Positions 9,364 to 18,940 are shown, counted from the stretch's first letter. The stretch is 64,000 nt of DNA from Glaciecola siphonariae (GCF_042652645.1 NZ_JBHSGU010000002.1:1488001-1552000); one strand, 5' to 3'. The notes: generated from the letters alone by a model not told the origin. Translations and numbers: made by a program.

Positions 9364-9379
9364 CTGTATAACCATACAG
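9364..9379 (-). promoter_or_regulatory. LexA (SOS) box of recA
   Basis: CTG at 9364-9366, ten bases (tataaccata), then CAG at 9377-9379 gives the palindromic consensus of gammaproteobacterial LexA operators, about 110 bases before the recA start. The remainder of the 347-bp gap (9257-9603) holds no gene. The only other structure I see is the dyad TATGAC-AA-GTCATA at 9543-9556. Confidence 0.9.
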
Positions 9380-9603
9380 TTTCAACCGCTAATTTATATT
9401 ATTTTGTAAGTGTATGAATTTATTCAAAAACTAGACGAGATATTAGACAAACATGCTTTCTTTCATCGTTTATTCATGTAGTAATCAATCTAGTTATCCA
9501 GTAGTTCAATCAGTACGGTCACACAAAGACAGGTGCCGCATATATGACAAGTCATAACGATTTTGCACTACTGTTAAATTTCAAGAAAAGTATGACATGT
9601 CTT

Positions 9604-10107
9604 TTATTGTGCGTTAACTACACAGGAGATCAGTTTTTCTAAGCCCAGCACAATGGCTTGTTCACGCACCTGCTGTCGGTCGCCAGAAAAACAACGCGAG
9701 AAGGTATATGTATCGAGCGCCGTATCGATTGCAAACCAAACAAGTCCAACGGGTTTACCAGGGCTGCCACCGCATGGCCCTGCTATGCCGCTTACCGCAA
9801 GTGAATAATCGGCATTGGCACGCTGGCGCGCACCAAAGGCCATTTGCGTAACCACTTCTTGAGAAACCGCACCAAACTCATCAAGGGTAGTAGGCTCAAC
9901 ACCAACCAACTGAGACTTTGCCTCGTTGCTGTAACTCACCCAAGCGCGTTCAAACCAAGCGGATGAACCAGGCACATCGGTGATTGCAAACGCAATACCG
10001 CCACCTGTGCACGACTCAACCGTACAAACAGTGCGCTGTTCTTGAGCAAGGGCTTCACCAAGCCGTAATGAGAGTTGATATTTATTCTTTAATTGCGCAT
10101 CGAGCAT
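9604..10107 (-). CDS. pncC: PncC/CinA C-terminal-type nicotinamide-nucleotide amidase
   Basis: The 167-residue protein matches the stand-alone CinA C-terminal domain. It has TVCTVESCTGGGIAFAITDVPGSS with the catalytic serine, then AVSGIAGPCGGSPGKPVGLVWFA. The enzyme hydrolyses NMN to nicotinate mononucleotide and ammonia in NAD recycling. It lies between recA and the divergent mutS, a common arrangement in gammaproteobacteria. No strong ribosome site precedes the ATG. Confidence 0.93.
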   Translation of the reverse strand: MLDAQLKNKYQLSLRLGEALAQEQRTVCTVESCTGGGIAFAITDVPGSSAWFERAWVSYSNEAKSQLVGVEPTTLDEFGAVSQEVVTQMAFGARQRANADYSLAVSGIAGPCGGSPGKPVGLVWFAIDTALDTYTFSRCFSGDRQQVREQAIVLGLEKLISCVVNAQ

Positions 10108-10312
10108 ACAGGCGTTTTTTATTCCGAAGTTTTACATTAGACTACTCGTATTTACCAATAAAGATAGCGCATCTATTAACACTAATACACCCTAGTTTGC
10201 TTCTGCCCTAGCGTGAAAAAGATATTGATGCCAAGCTCACATACAATCATAAATAGTAAGGACAAGGCTTTGCGCCAACGATTCATGATACGCGACTTAT
10301 CTCAGGGCATTT

Positions 10313-12958
10313 ATGCAAGGTGATGTAAAAAGTAACCATACGCCTATGATGGCGCAATATTTAGGTATTAAAGCGCAGCATCCAGACACCCTGTTGTTTT
10401 ATCGCATGGGTGATTTTTATGAGCTGTTTTTTGATGACGCCAAAAAAGCAGCAAACTTACTTAACATATCCCTCACTGCACGAGGTAAATCGGGCGGCGA
10501 ACCTATTCCAATGGCGGGTGTACCCTATCACGCGGCTGAAAATTACCTAGCAAAATTAGTCAAAATGGGAGAATCGGTAGCCATATGCGAACAAGTGGGT
10601 GACCCTGCCACCAGTAAAGGTCCTGTAGACCGACAAGTGCTCAGAATTGTAACACCCGGCACGCTTACCGATGAAGCCTTGCTCGACGATAGACAAGATG
10701 CGGTGCTGGCAGCGGTCCACGCCCATAAAAACGTATTTGGCATTGCATATATCGACCTTTCCAGCGCACGTTTCCATGTTATCGACTGCGTTGGCGAAGA
10801 CGCATTTTTAGCAGCTTTAGAGAGAATAAAAGTAGCCGAACTTTTGTATAGTGAAGACTTTGACTTTGTCCATTTACTCGATAAATACAAAGGAAAGCGG
10901 CGCCGACCGGTATGGGAATTTGATCAGCAAACTGCGCTCACCAAGCTTAATGCTCAGTTTTCAACCCTCAACTTAGATGGTTTTGGCGTAGACGCCGACA
11001 TGCTCGCTATTGGCAGCGCCGGCTGCGTTTTGCAATATGTACAAGAAACTCAGCGCACCAAACTCGCCCACATAACGCAGATCACTCACGATAATCACCA
11101 GCATATTTTGTATATGGATGCAGCCACCCAGCGCAATCTTGAGCTTACCCGCAACCTTTCCGGCACTCATGACAATACGCTATTAAGCGTGATAGATAAC
11201 ACCGCTACATCGATGGGGTCGCGCTTGCTTCAGCGTTATCTGCACCAACCTACCCGCGATATTGAAGAACTGAATCAGCGCCACCAGATTATTCACGCGG
11301 TCCAGCAAAGCGACTATGCCCCCTTGCAACTCGTTTTGCGTGAGATAGGCGATATTGAACGCATTCTAGCTCGCGTGGCGCTAAGAAGCGCTCGACCAAG
11401 AGACTTTTCCCGTTTAAGCCATGCACTTAATCACTTACCAGACCTGCTGCAGCTTATTAATAATCTAGATAGCTCTGGCGCTGATACAACACTACAAAGC
11501 TATGTTGATGCTATTGGTCACTATCCAGAGCTGGCCGATTTACTCAACCGAGCCATCGTTGAAAATCCACCAGTGGTGCTGCGCGATGGCGGTGTTATTG
11601 CCCCTGACTATAACCAAGAGCTAGATGAACTAAGAGACTTAGCACAAGGTGCAACAGACTATCTAGATGCGCTTGAACTCAGAGAGCGCGAACGCACTGG
11701 CATTTCAACTTTGAAGGTTAATTACAATAAAGTGCATGGCTTCTACATTGAAGTTAGCCGCGCTAACAGTGCGTTAGTGCCGCCTGATTACGTTCGCCGC
11801 CAAACACTTAAGAACAACGAACGCTATATTATCCCTGAGCTAAAGGAGCATGAAGACAAAGTACTCACCAGTCAAAGTCGTGCCTTGGCATTGGAAAAGC
11901 GTTTATATGAGGCGCTGTTTGATGAAATAATGCCAAGCCTTAGCGAGCTTATGCAAAGTGCGGCGGCTATTGCCAAATTTGACGTAATGGTAAATTTTGC
12001 CGAGCGCGCCGACAGCCTCGATTTAGTTGCTCCCGAGTTGGTAGAAGAGAAGCTGTTAGAATACGATGCTGGGCGACATCTGGTGGTTGAAAGTGTGATG
12101 TCAACGCCGTTTATTGCCAACCCGCTGTATGTGTCTGACTCAACGCAGATGCTCATGATCACAGGACCGAACATGGGTGGTAAATCAACTTACATGCGTC
12201 AAACTGCCCTGATTGTATTGCTAAGTTACATCGGCAGTTTTATTCCTGCTGCAAGTGCTAAAATAGGCCCGATAGACCGTATATTTACGCGAATTGGTGC
12301 CGCTGACGACCTTGCGTCCGGTCGCTCTACGTTTATGGTAGAAATGACCGAAACCGCTAATATTCTCAATAACGCAAGCGCAAACAGCTTGGTATTAATG
12401 GATGAAATTGGTCGCGGCACGAGCACCTATGATGGGCTCTCTTTGGCCTGGGCTTGTGCACAGTATCTTGCCAACAAAACGCGTTGCTTCACGCTTTTTG
12501 CGACCCATTACTTTGAACTAACCTCCTTAGAACAACAGCATCCTCATATTCAAAATGTTTATCTCAATGCGGTGGAGCACAATGATGACATAAAGTTTAT
12601 GCATCAAGTTCAGCAAGGTGCCGCGAGCAAAAGCTACGGGCTGCAGGTTGCCAAATTAGCAGGTGTGCCTAAAAGTGTGCTGGATGTTGCAAAACACAAA
12701 CTCGAGCTTTTAGAAAAAAGTGGCGTCGCGGGGCAAATGACTGGCGCACACAATCAGCCAAATGGTGAGTCGCAAAGCAGCAAAACCGCCAATACTGCAC
12801 CTGAGCATGCCGATGCTATAGGTCAATTTGAGCAAATGCCAATGCGCTTGGACGCACCACACTGGCTTGAGCAAAAGCTTAAAGCGATAGACCTTGACGC
12901 TTTAAGCCCCAGAGAGGCGCAGGCGATGCTTTATGAATGGCGAAAACAGCTATCATAG
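10313..12958 (+). CDS. mutS: MutS, DNA mismatch recognition ATPase
   Basis: At 881 residues this is somewhat longer than the E. coli protein (about 853) because of an insert near residues 805-840. The N-terminal mismatch-binding FYRMGDFYELFFDDAKKA contains the Phe-X-Glu wedge. The core and lever follow, then Walker A GPNMGGKSTYMRQ (near residue 620), Walker B VLMDEIGRGTSTYDG and the helix-turn-helix dimer region. The C-terminal tail LDALSPREAQAMLYEWRKQL is the tetramerisation segment. AGGG five bases before the ATG supports the start. It is divergent from pncC. Confidence 0.98.
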   Translation: MQGDVKSNHTPMMAQYLGIKAQHPDTLLFYRMGDFYELFFDDAKKAANLLNISLTARGKSGGEPIPMAGVPYHAAENYLAKLVKMGESVAICEQVGDPATSKGPVDRQVLRIVTPGTLTDEALLDDRQDAVLAAVHAHKNVFGIAYIDLSSARFHVIDCVGEDAFLAALERIKVAELLYSEDFDFVHLLDKYKGKRRRPVWEFDQQTALTKLNAQFSTLNLDGFGVDADMLAIGSAGCVLQYVQETQRTKLAHITQITHDNHQHILYMDAATQRNLELTRNLSGTHDNTLLSVIDNTATSMGSRLLQRYLHQPTRDIEELNQRHQIIHAVQQSDYAPLQLVLREIGDIERILARVALRSARPRDFSRLSHALNHLPDLLQLINNLDSSGADTTLQSYVDAIGHYPELADLLNRAIVENPPVVLRDGGVIAPDYNQELDELRDLAQGATDYLDALELRERERTGISTLKVNYNKVHGFYIEVSRANSALVPPDYVRRQTLKNNERYIIPELKEHEDKVLTSQSRALALEKRLYEALFDEIMPSLSELMQSAAAIAKFDVMVNFAERADSLDLVAPELVEEKLLEYDAGRHLVVESVMSTPFIANPLYVSDSTQMLMITGPNMGGKSTYMRQTALIVLLSYIGSFIPAASAKIGPIDRIFTRIGAADDLASGRSTFMVEMTETANILNNASANSLVLMDEIGRGTSTYDGLSLAWACAQYLANKTRCFTLFATHYFELTSLEQQHPHIQNVYLNAVEHNDDIKFMHQVQQGAASKSYGLQVAKLAGVPKSVLDVAKHKLELLEKSGVAGQMTGAHNQPNGESQSSKTANTAPEHADAIGQFEQMPMRLDAPHWLEQKLKAIDLDALSPREAQAMLYEWRKQLS

Positions 12959-12988
12959 CCAGTTATGTATGAGGAGCTTTCACTACTT

Positions 12989-13023
12989 AGCGCGTTTAAA
13001 GCCCTGCGTTTTGTAAACGCGCT
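12989..13023 (+). terminator. Candidate terminator after mutS
   Basis: A perfect 10-bp inverted repeat, AGCGCGTTTA (12989-12998) and TAAACGCGCT (13014-13023), starts 31 bases after the mutS stop. The following sequence is T-rich but interrupted (GTTTCCGTATAAATTCTTTTATTTTTT), so efficiency is uncertain. Confidence 0.5.
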
Positions 13024-13121
13024 GTTTCCGTATAAATTCTTTTATTTTTTGTCTAATTAATTCCGCTTTCAAGGCGATAACATCTATAAGCCGTGTCTTC
13101 GCCATTTGAAAGGTCGTTAAA

Positions 13122-13778
13122 ATGAATCGTACGCTTAAAGGTCTCGTCCTGTTGGCATGTTTAAGTGCCTGCAGCTTTAGTTATGCTAAATCGCGTGTAG
13201 TAGTGACCGACAAAAACGGCGTCGTTTTATCAAATATCGTAGTAGAAATAAGCGCTCAAACAAAAACATCCACTGATTTAGCCCGTCAAGCAGCAGATCC
13301 GGTTGTGATTGAACAAATAGACCAACAGTTTGTGCCCCACATATCCGTCGTGCCAGTTGGTACGCAAGTGACCTTTCCGAATAACGATACCGTCGCGCAC
13401 CATGTGTATTCGTTTTCACCAGCCAAAACCTTTGAGGTAAACCTACAAGAGCAGTTCACCTCAAAGCCGATAAGCTTCGACAGTGCGGGGATTGTAGAGC
13501 TTGGCTGCAATATTCACGACTGGATGTTGGCCTATGTGTTCATTAGCGATGCTGACTGGTTCGGTAAAACCAACGCACAAGGCATTGTCGATGTAGAGTT
13601 GCCTGAGGGGTCTTACAGCGCATCTGTTTGGCACCCGCGTTTATCCAAAAATGATATGCAAAGCATCCATGAATTGATAATAAATCAGGCAAACCAAGTC
13701 AGCACTATCGCGCTTAGCGACGACCTACTACCTAGCTTAACAGGCTATGACAGTGTTGGAGCACTCGATGATTACTAG
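13122..13778 (+). CDS. Exported cupredoxin-like protein (methylamine-utilisation-protein type)
   Basis: This 218-residue protein has an N-terminal signal. It could be cut after SYA, or at Cys17 if LSAC acts as a lipobox. The mature part has a plastocyanin-like copper site: PNNDTVAHHVYSFS supplies a histidine, and ELGCNIHDWMLAYVF supplies Cys, His and Met in type-1 copper spacing. A C-terminal region resembles a carboxypeptidase-regulatory-like beta fold (YSASVWHPRLS). AAAGG precedes the ATG. It is the first gene of a tight trio with the GGDEF/EAL protein (11-bp overlap) and an outer-membrane protein. A role as redox or copper-sensing input for the signalling protein is inference. Confidence 0.75.
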   Translation: MNRTLKGLVLLACLSACSFSYAKSRVVVTDKNGVVLSNIVVEISAQTKTSTDLARQAADPVVIEQIDQQFVPHISVVPVGTQVTFPNNDTVAHHVYSFSPAKTFEVNLQEQFTSKPISFDSAGIVELGCNIHDWMLAYVFISDADWFGKTNAQGIVDVELPEGSYSASVWHPRLSKNDMQSIHELIINQANQVSTIALSDDLLPSLTGYDSVGALDDY

Positions 13779-16149
13779 GCTGGGAGTTAAGCTTAATAAC
13801 ATCTCGCTAAAATCCAAGCTTCTTTTGAGCTTTTCAGCGATGGTGCTTAGCTTAGTATTAATTACCATTTATGCGGTGCAGTCTGTTGCGATTAATCACT
13901 CCAAGAAGTTACTTATCGACAATATCAACGTGTCGAAGGTGGTTATATTTGAACACGTGTACGACGTTGCTCGCGTGCTTAACAAAGCCGCACTTAATCT
14001 AAGCGATGACTTTAGCTTGAAATCACTCGTATTAAACGCGAGTAACGATGAGGCATCGCTTAATATTGCACTACAAAATTTCGCGGAACGCTTCGATACT
14101 AGCGAGTTTGCTTTATTATCCTCGAACGGAGACGTAAATTCTCGCTCAGCGGGCTTCACGCTCAACAGCCTTGAAAATCTACAAATCTATAGCTCCCCAA
14201 CCGGCGGTTGGGTGCAAATGAATAACACTTATTATTTGCTCATTGCGGTGCCGGTAAAAAACACGCCTCTGTCGCGCACGGCTATGGCGTGGTTGGTATT
14301 TGCAAAACCCATTCAAAATGTATTCGACCAAGATGTGTCGGCACTTTCAAATCTTGAGTTCGCCGTGCTTGCATCTAGTGACTTTGCATCAAATGATCAG
14401 GCGCCACCGAGCATCATCTCAGCGAGTTTAGACAAAAGCTTAACGCAAAGCATTTATGATCAGCGCCAAGGGATCAAGAGCGAGCTGTATGCAAGCGAAG
14501 TGGGCCAAGATAAATATTTTGGGGCAGTGCTTGAATTCGTATCGCAAGCAAACTTGTCGCTTTCCTTGATGTTATTTACGCCTGAAGAAAAAGCGTTTTT
14601 ATCTTATACCGCCTTGCTAGAGCAGCTTATTTTGCTATTGCTGATGGCCACGCTCTTTGTGGGTATATTTGCGCTAGTGTTTTCCGACAGCTTATCTAAG
14701 CCGCTGCTAAGACTCAGTGAGGTGGCTGCTAGCATTGGCAATGGAGACTTACCGGTCAACATACCCAATGGTAACACTAAAGAAGTCAATGACTTATCAA
14801 CCGCAATTTCGCAAATGCACAATAATTTAAACAAGCGTAATCAAGAAGTTCATCAGTTAGCCTTTGTAGACCGTCTTACCGCGCTTCCTAACCGCACCGC
14901 CTTTTATGAGCATGTTGATAATCATCTTCGCCTAACAAAACGAGCGTATCTAGGTTTAGTACTAGTCGATATAAGTCGTTTCACTGACGTCAATGAAGCA
15001 ATCGGTTACGAGGCAGCAGACCACTTATTAGTTAACATTGCAAAGCGCCTGTCAGCGCACTTTTCAAACGATGAGATGGTCATAAGAATGGCTGGCAATC
15101 AATTTGGTATATTAATCAAAGATGAAACTCGACATATAGACATCATTGAAGATGTACTAAACTGCCTGCAGCGCCCGTTTAACCTTAACGGCTTAAGCTT
15201 TGGCGTTAACGCTAAGATTGGGTATGCGCAAACGGATGCACGCATCACTGATGCCAGAGCGCTGTCGCAAGCGGCCGACATCGCGCTTAAAATGGCAAAA
15301 AGTCGCTATGCTCCTTATGTTATCTTCGACCCCGCGCTTAATTTATTTGACACTGACAAACTTCATTTAATGAGTGATTTGATTAATATCACCAAAAATG
15401 GACAGCTTAGCTTGCACTATCAACCTCAGCTCTGTTTGCAAGATGATGTGGTTAAAAGCGTAGAATGTTTAGCAAGATGGATACACCCTGAGCAGGGCTT
15501 TATACCGCCCGATGTGTTTATAGCGTTAGCGGAACAGTCGGGTCACATTAAAGCCATCACCCGCTTTGTAATAAAACAAGCCATCGTGCAGCATTGTAAA
15601 TGGCGAAGCTTAGGTTTTGACATTCAAATGGCGGTGAATATTTCTGCCATTGATTTGGCTGACACCGCATTCACCGATTTTGTTGTAAACACCCTTCATG
15701 AGCATCAAGTAGACGCTGACCGCTTAATTATTGAAGTAACTGAAAGTACCGCAATGGAAGAGCCGGAACTCGCACTCAGGGCGCTTTTATTGCTGTCTAA
15801 AATAGGCATAAAGCTCTCGATTGATGATTTTGGTACTGGTTATTCCTCTATGGCGCAACTTAAAAAAATGCCGGTAAAAGAACTTAAGATTGATAAAGCC
15901 TTTGTATTACAGCTGGCCAAGGATTCAGAAGATCAGGTCATGGTATCGACGTTTATTGCGTTGGCAAAAAACTTAAGTTTGAGCACCGTCGCTGAAGGTG
16001 TTGAGGATGAAGCATCGCTTGAACTATTGAAAACAATGGGATGTTCTTATGCGCAAGGCTACTACATATCCCGACCGAAAGATGAAAATGCCATTACACA
16101 ATGGTTTACTCAAGAACATGAGCGTAATGGCTCGATAGCGCAGATATAA
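13768..16149 (+). CDS. Membrane GGDEF/EAL protein, probable c-di-GMP phosphodiesterase
   Basis: There are 793 residues from ATG 13768, which I prefer because an upstream in-frame ATG at 13747 lies deeper in the preceding gene. One helix (about residues 20-40), a periplasmic sensor region, a second helix (about 290-312) and a HAMP segment lead into the cytoplasmic domains. The GGDEF domain is degenerate: the signature reads AGNQF, so cyclase activity is unlikely. The EAL domain keeps its metal and catalytic residues: ECL in place of EAL (VECLARW), AVNIS, EVTES, DDFGTGYSS, KIDKAF and AEGVE. I therefore expect c-di-GMP hydrolysis. It overlaps the cupredoxin gene, and the outer-membrane protein gene follows four bases later. 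Confidence 0.88.
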   Translation: MITRLGVKLNNISLKSKLLLSFSAMVLSLVLITIYAVQSVAINHSKKLLIDNINVSKVVIFEHVYDVARVLNKAALNLSDDFSLKSLVLNASNDEASLNIALQNFAERFDTSEFALLSSNGDVNSRSAGFTLNSLENLQIYSSPTGGWVQMNNTYYLLIAVPVKNTPLSRTAMAWLVFAKPIQNVFDQDVSALSNLEFAVLASSDFASNDQAPPSIISASLDKSLTQSIYDQRQGIKSELYASEVGQDKYFGAVLEFVSQANLSLSLMLFTPEEKAFLSYTALLEQLILLLLMATLFVGIFALVFSDSLSKPLLRLSEVAASIGNGDLPVNIPNGNTKEVNDLSTAISQMHNNLNKRNQEVHQLAFVDRLTALPNRTAFYEHVDNHLRLTKRAYLGLVLVDISRFTDVNEAIGYEAADHLLVNIAKRLSAHFSNDEMVIRMAGNQFGILIKDETRHIDIIEDVLNCLQRPFNLNGLSFGVNAKIGYAQTDARITDARALSQAADIALKMAKSRYAPYVIFDPALNLFDTDKLHLMSDLINITKNGQLSLHYQPQLCLQDDVVKSVECLARWIHPEQGFIPPDVFIALAEQSGHIKAITRFVIKQAIVQHCKWRSLGFDIQMAVNISAIDLADTAFTDFVVNTLHEHQVDADRLIIEVTESTAMEEPELALRALLLLSKIGIKLSIDDFGTGYSSMAQLKKMPVKELKIDKAFVLQLAKDSEDQVMVSTFIALAKNLSLSTVAEGVEDEASLELLKTMGCSYAQGYYISRPKDENAITQWFTQEHERNGSIAQI

Positions 16150-16153
16150 ATAC

Positions 16154-17365
16154 ATGTTGTATCGTTTTTTACTCTTTTTTTATTTAGCCGGACTTAGCCC
16201 TTTAGCTGACGCTAGCAGCATAAAAGGCAGAGTGGAGCTTGGGCTCAATCTTGCGAACGCACTACCGTCGTACCAAGATAAAGGCACCGGCATTCTTCGT
16301 TTTGATGATAATGGCGCTAAGGTGTTTCAAGGCCTGCTGCATTATCACACTCAAGTTGCTAGCGGATTGAGCGCAACGGTAATAGCAAATGCTTACCTTG
16401 ATGGTGAGCAGCACCTTGGGTTAACTCAGGCCTTTGTGCAATACAAACCTTTGAGCCCAAATGCGGTTAGATTCAAATATCGCACCGGCTTTTTCTATCC
16501 ACATTGGTCAGTTGAAAATACTGACGATGGATGGCTATCACCCTACACCTATACGCAGTCAGCTATCAATTCATGGATAGGTGAAGAAGTGAGAATCGCA
16601 GGTTTTGAAGCATCCGCCTTCTCTAATGGACGTCGCAGGCAAAGTCCATGGAGCTGGGAGATAAACACTGGCATTTTTAAAGGAAACGATCCCGCAGGTA
16701 CCCTACTCAGCTGGCGCGGATTTGCTTATCATGACAGACAATCTTTACACCGTGACCGAGTCAATTTTGCGGCTATCCCGAGCATCGTTGATCAGGCGTC
16801 GATTAATTCTCCGTCTTGGGTTGAACCCTTTGAAGAAATAGACGGTCGCTGGGGTTATTACATTGGCGCACACCTAAACTATCAGCGCTCAAGTTTAATT
16901 AAATACTATTACTACAACAATAACGCCGATGCCTCAGCATTAAACGCAGAACGTCTGTACGCATGGGATACAAAATTCCATAGTTTAGCGGTCAGCCACA
17001 CGCTGTCGCCTTCACTGAGGCTGCTCTCACAATTACTCCACGGCAGCACCGACATGGGCCCAAATGCGGTTTTTGTTGACTATACATCAGTGTATTTAAT
17101 GCTCAGCTACTCACACTTAAAACATCGCCTGAGCACCCGTCTTGAATACGCAAGCATTCGCGAAGACGACACTATGCCACAAGACCAAAATGACAGCCAC
17201 ACAGCGGCATTGACCACGGCTTGGCGCTATAAAATCAAAACCAACCTTGAACTAGGGATAGAGCTTCATGTGAATAAAAATGATGCCAAGAATCGCTCTC
17301 AACTTTTGCTGCCCACCGCACAAACAGACCAACAAGCCAGATTTGTGTTGGCCTACACATTTTAA
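16154..17365 (+). CDS. Predicted outer-membrane beta-barrel protein
   Basis: The 403-residue protein has a signal peptide ending near ADA-SS. The mature sequence consists of alternating amphipathic strands rich in Tyr and Trp, and the last strand ends in phenylalanine (RFVLAYTF), the usual BAM recognition end. It lacks Cys and cytoplasmic motifs. I do not recognise a specific porin family. It lies four bases after the GGDEF/EAL gene, so it is probably co-expressed with it and with the cupredoxin; the signalling system may control or sense something at the outer membrane. An intrinsic terminator follows at 17417. Confidence 0.65.
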   Translation: MLYRFLLFFYLAGLSPLADASSIKGRVELGLNLANALPSYQDKGTGILRFDDNGAKVFQGLLHYHTQVASGLSATVIANAYLDGEQHLGLTQAFVQYKPLSPNAVRFKYRTGFFYPHWSVENTDDGWLSPYTYTQSAINSWIGEEVRIAGFEASAFSNGRRRQSPWSWEINTGIFKGNDPAGTLLSWRGFAYHDRQSLHRDRVNFAAIPSIVDQASINSPSWVEPFEEIDGRWGYYIGAHLNYQRSSLIKYYYYNNNADASALNAERLYAWDTKFHSLAVSHTLSPSLRLLSQLLHGSTDMGPNAVFVDYTSVYLMLSYSHLKHRLSTRLEYASIREDDTMPQDQNDSHTAALTTAWRYKIKTNLELGIELHVNKNDAKNRSQLLLPTAQTDQQARFVLAYTF

Positions 17366-17416
17366 ACATAAGGAAATAGCCTTTAAAGGAGACCATCTTT
17401 TCTGTGTAAAACGAAA

Positions 17417-17450
17417 AAGCGGAAGTTGGTCTTAACCTCAACTTCCGCTT
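17417..17450. terminator. Strong intrinsic terminator, probably bidirectional
   Basis: A perfect 12-bp stem, AAGCGGAAGTTG (17417-17428) with CAACTTCCGCTT (17439-17450), encloses a 10-base loop and is followed by TTTATTTATTT. An A-run on the left side (17414-17418) gives a T-run on the other strand. It separates the plus-strand cupredoxin/EAL/OMP unit from the end of the minus-strand nitrate transporter unit. Confidence 0.88.
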
Positions 17451-17453
17451 TAT

Positions 17454-17493
17454 TTATTTACTTATTTAATTATTTACTTATTTACTTATTTAC
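17454..17493. repeat. Five tandem 8-bp units, TTATTTAC
   Basis: Five contiguous copies of TTATTTAC (the second reads TTATTTAA) directly follow the terminator stem in a non-coding gap. It is a small AT-rich tandem repeat without an associated gene. Confidence 0.85.
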
Positions 17494-17564
17494 GAGGGCT
17501 TGTTCAACGATTATCAGCTTAGATTAGCCTTTAATAGATAAGGCTCAGCTAACAAGCAACTGTG

Positions 17565-18803
17565 TTAAAACTTCGTAGACACCCACACCCACAGTTTTTC
17601 AGTATCGACTTTAAAGCCATCAGATGAATAATCCGCGTACTTTATGGCCACTTGATACTTTTCAGCAAGCGTTGTGACATATTGCAGGTTTATCTCAGTT
17701 CCATAATCATCGAGTGTGGCGCTTGCCTCATCTGCCTTAAAGTCGTGATATACCGCTAACCATTTGCCGCCTGCTAACTTACCTGAGAGGCTAAAGCTTG
17801 TATCGACCAAACCGCCAGCGGGTGTTGCTAAAAATTGATCTGACCAACCATTAAACTTATGCAACGTAGCAAGTGGCGTACTGAAACCCACAACGCCATC
17901 ATCAGAGCCAAGGACTTCGTAAGCAAGCTTTGCGTTTATGCCTAAAATATCGGCACCGAGCTCTGCTTGAATATAGTCAGTATCAGCGTCCAGTGTGGCA
18001 TTAGTATTCGTTTGCGTCGCATACTCAACGCCGTAAGAAACTTTCGTTCCTGCCAATTCCTTTGCCCCCCTAAAACTCACGCCATAAGTGTCTAGGCTAT
18101 TGTCTGTGCCATTGTCTACCTCTAGCAAATAAGAATAAGCGACTAACTTGCCTAAAGAACTTTGATAAGAAGCATTCAAGAAATGATCTTTTGCATCTAA
18201 ATCGGCATCCTCACCGAAAATTCGGTTGCGTTGGTCCACATAGCTGTACTGCACTTTTAAATTTTTATTTGGCGCGTAAACCACTGTAGCAGCATCAAAG
18301 GTTTGGCGGTCTTGACGCCAGCCTACATGACCAACAAAACGGTGTCCGTCTAAGGCAATGACCTGACGACCAACTTTAGCTGTAAATCCGTCTTTTTTAT
18401 ATTGAACAAAGCCTTGATCTAGTTCGGTAAATTCTGGGTCTGCCACCACCGAATATAGGCCTGGATTATATCCACTGGGGCCCACAGTATAGTCGCCTTG
18501 ACCGAGCGCAATTCGGTTATCCTCCATTTCAACAGTAAATGAAAAGCCGTTTAAATCTCCAGAGCGATAGCCAAGACGCGTGCGAAAGGTTAATGCATCA
18601 GCATCTTCAAGCGGGTTATCTTGTGAAACACCCTCGTAACGTAACCTAAAATCTGCGAAGACAGTACCTGAGCTAATGGCATCGTAAACACTGTTAGTTT
18701 GCGCATAAACCTCTGTTGAGAACATACTGGTTGTGCCCAAGGCTAAGGCTATCAGGCTAAGTTGACTTATTTGGAAAGGTGCTGTGTTTAGGTGTCGTTT
18801 CAT
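17565..18803 (-). CDS. Outer-membrane porin of the alginate-export-like type, nitrate cluster
   Basis: There are 412 residues from ATG 18803, chosen because AAGGAACACAAG precedes it; the frame stays open 13 codons further upstream. A signal peptide ends near VYA-QTN. The mature protein is barrel-like, with VFADFRLRYEGV, a LTFRTRLGY strand, KVGRQVIALDGHRFVGHVGWRQ and C-terminal WVWVSTKF ending in Phe. This resembles the alginate-export/OprD-like porins seen beside nitrate ABC transporters. It is the last gene of the nrt unit, 137 bases after the ATPase gene, so it may let nitrate or another anion through the outer membrane. The substrate is inferred only from position. Confidence 0.7.
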   Translation of the reverse strand: MKRHLNTAPFQISQLSLIALALGTTSMFSTEVYAQTNSVYDAISSGTVFADFRLRYEGVSQDNPLEDADALTFRTRLGYRSGDLNGFSFTVEMEDNRIALGQGDYTVGPSGYNPGLYSVVADPEFTELDQGFVQYKKDGFTAKVGRQVIALDGHRFVGHVGWRQDRQTFDAATVVYAPNKNLKVQYSYVDQRNRIFGEDADLDAKDHFLNASYQSSLGKLVAYSYLLEVDNGTDNSLDTYGVSFRGAKELAGTKVSYGVEYATQTNTNATLDADTDYIQAELGADILGINAKLAYEVLGSDDGVVGFSTPLATLHKFNGWSDQFLATPAGGLVDTSFSLSGKLAGGKWLAVYHDFKADEASATLDDYGTEINLQYVTTLAEKYQVAIKYADYSSDGFKVDTEKLWVWVSTKF

Positions 18804-18940
18804 CTTGTGTTCCTTAGTGTGTAGCTTAAATTTTGGCCGCATAAAGCTTAAGCAGGTTATCGGACTTCTCCTGCTTTACTTAAATGCTGGCGTTTTTTGA
18901 GTGTTGTATTAAGGTTTTATGCGCTGTCTGAATCTATGTT

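Noticed and set aside
17449..17493. AT-rich octamer repeats as a CRISPR or phase-variation tract
   Set aside because: Units are 8 bp without spacers and lie in a convergent gap behind a terminator, with no coding frame or promoter to switch.
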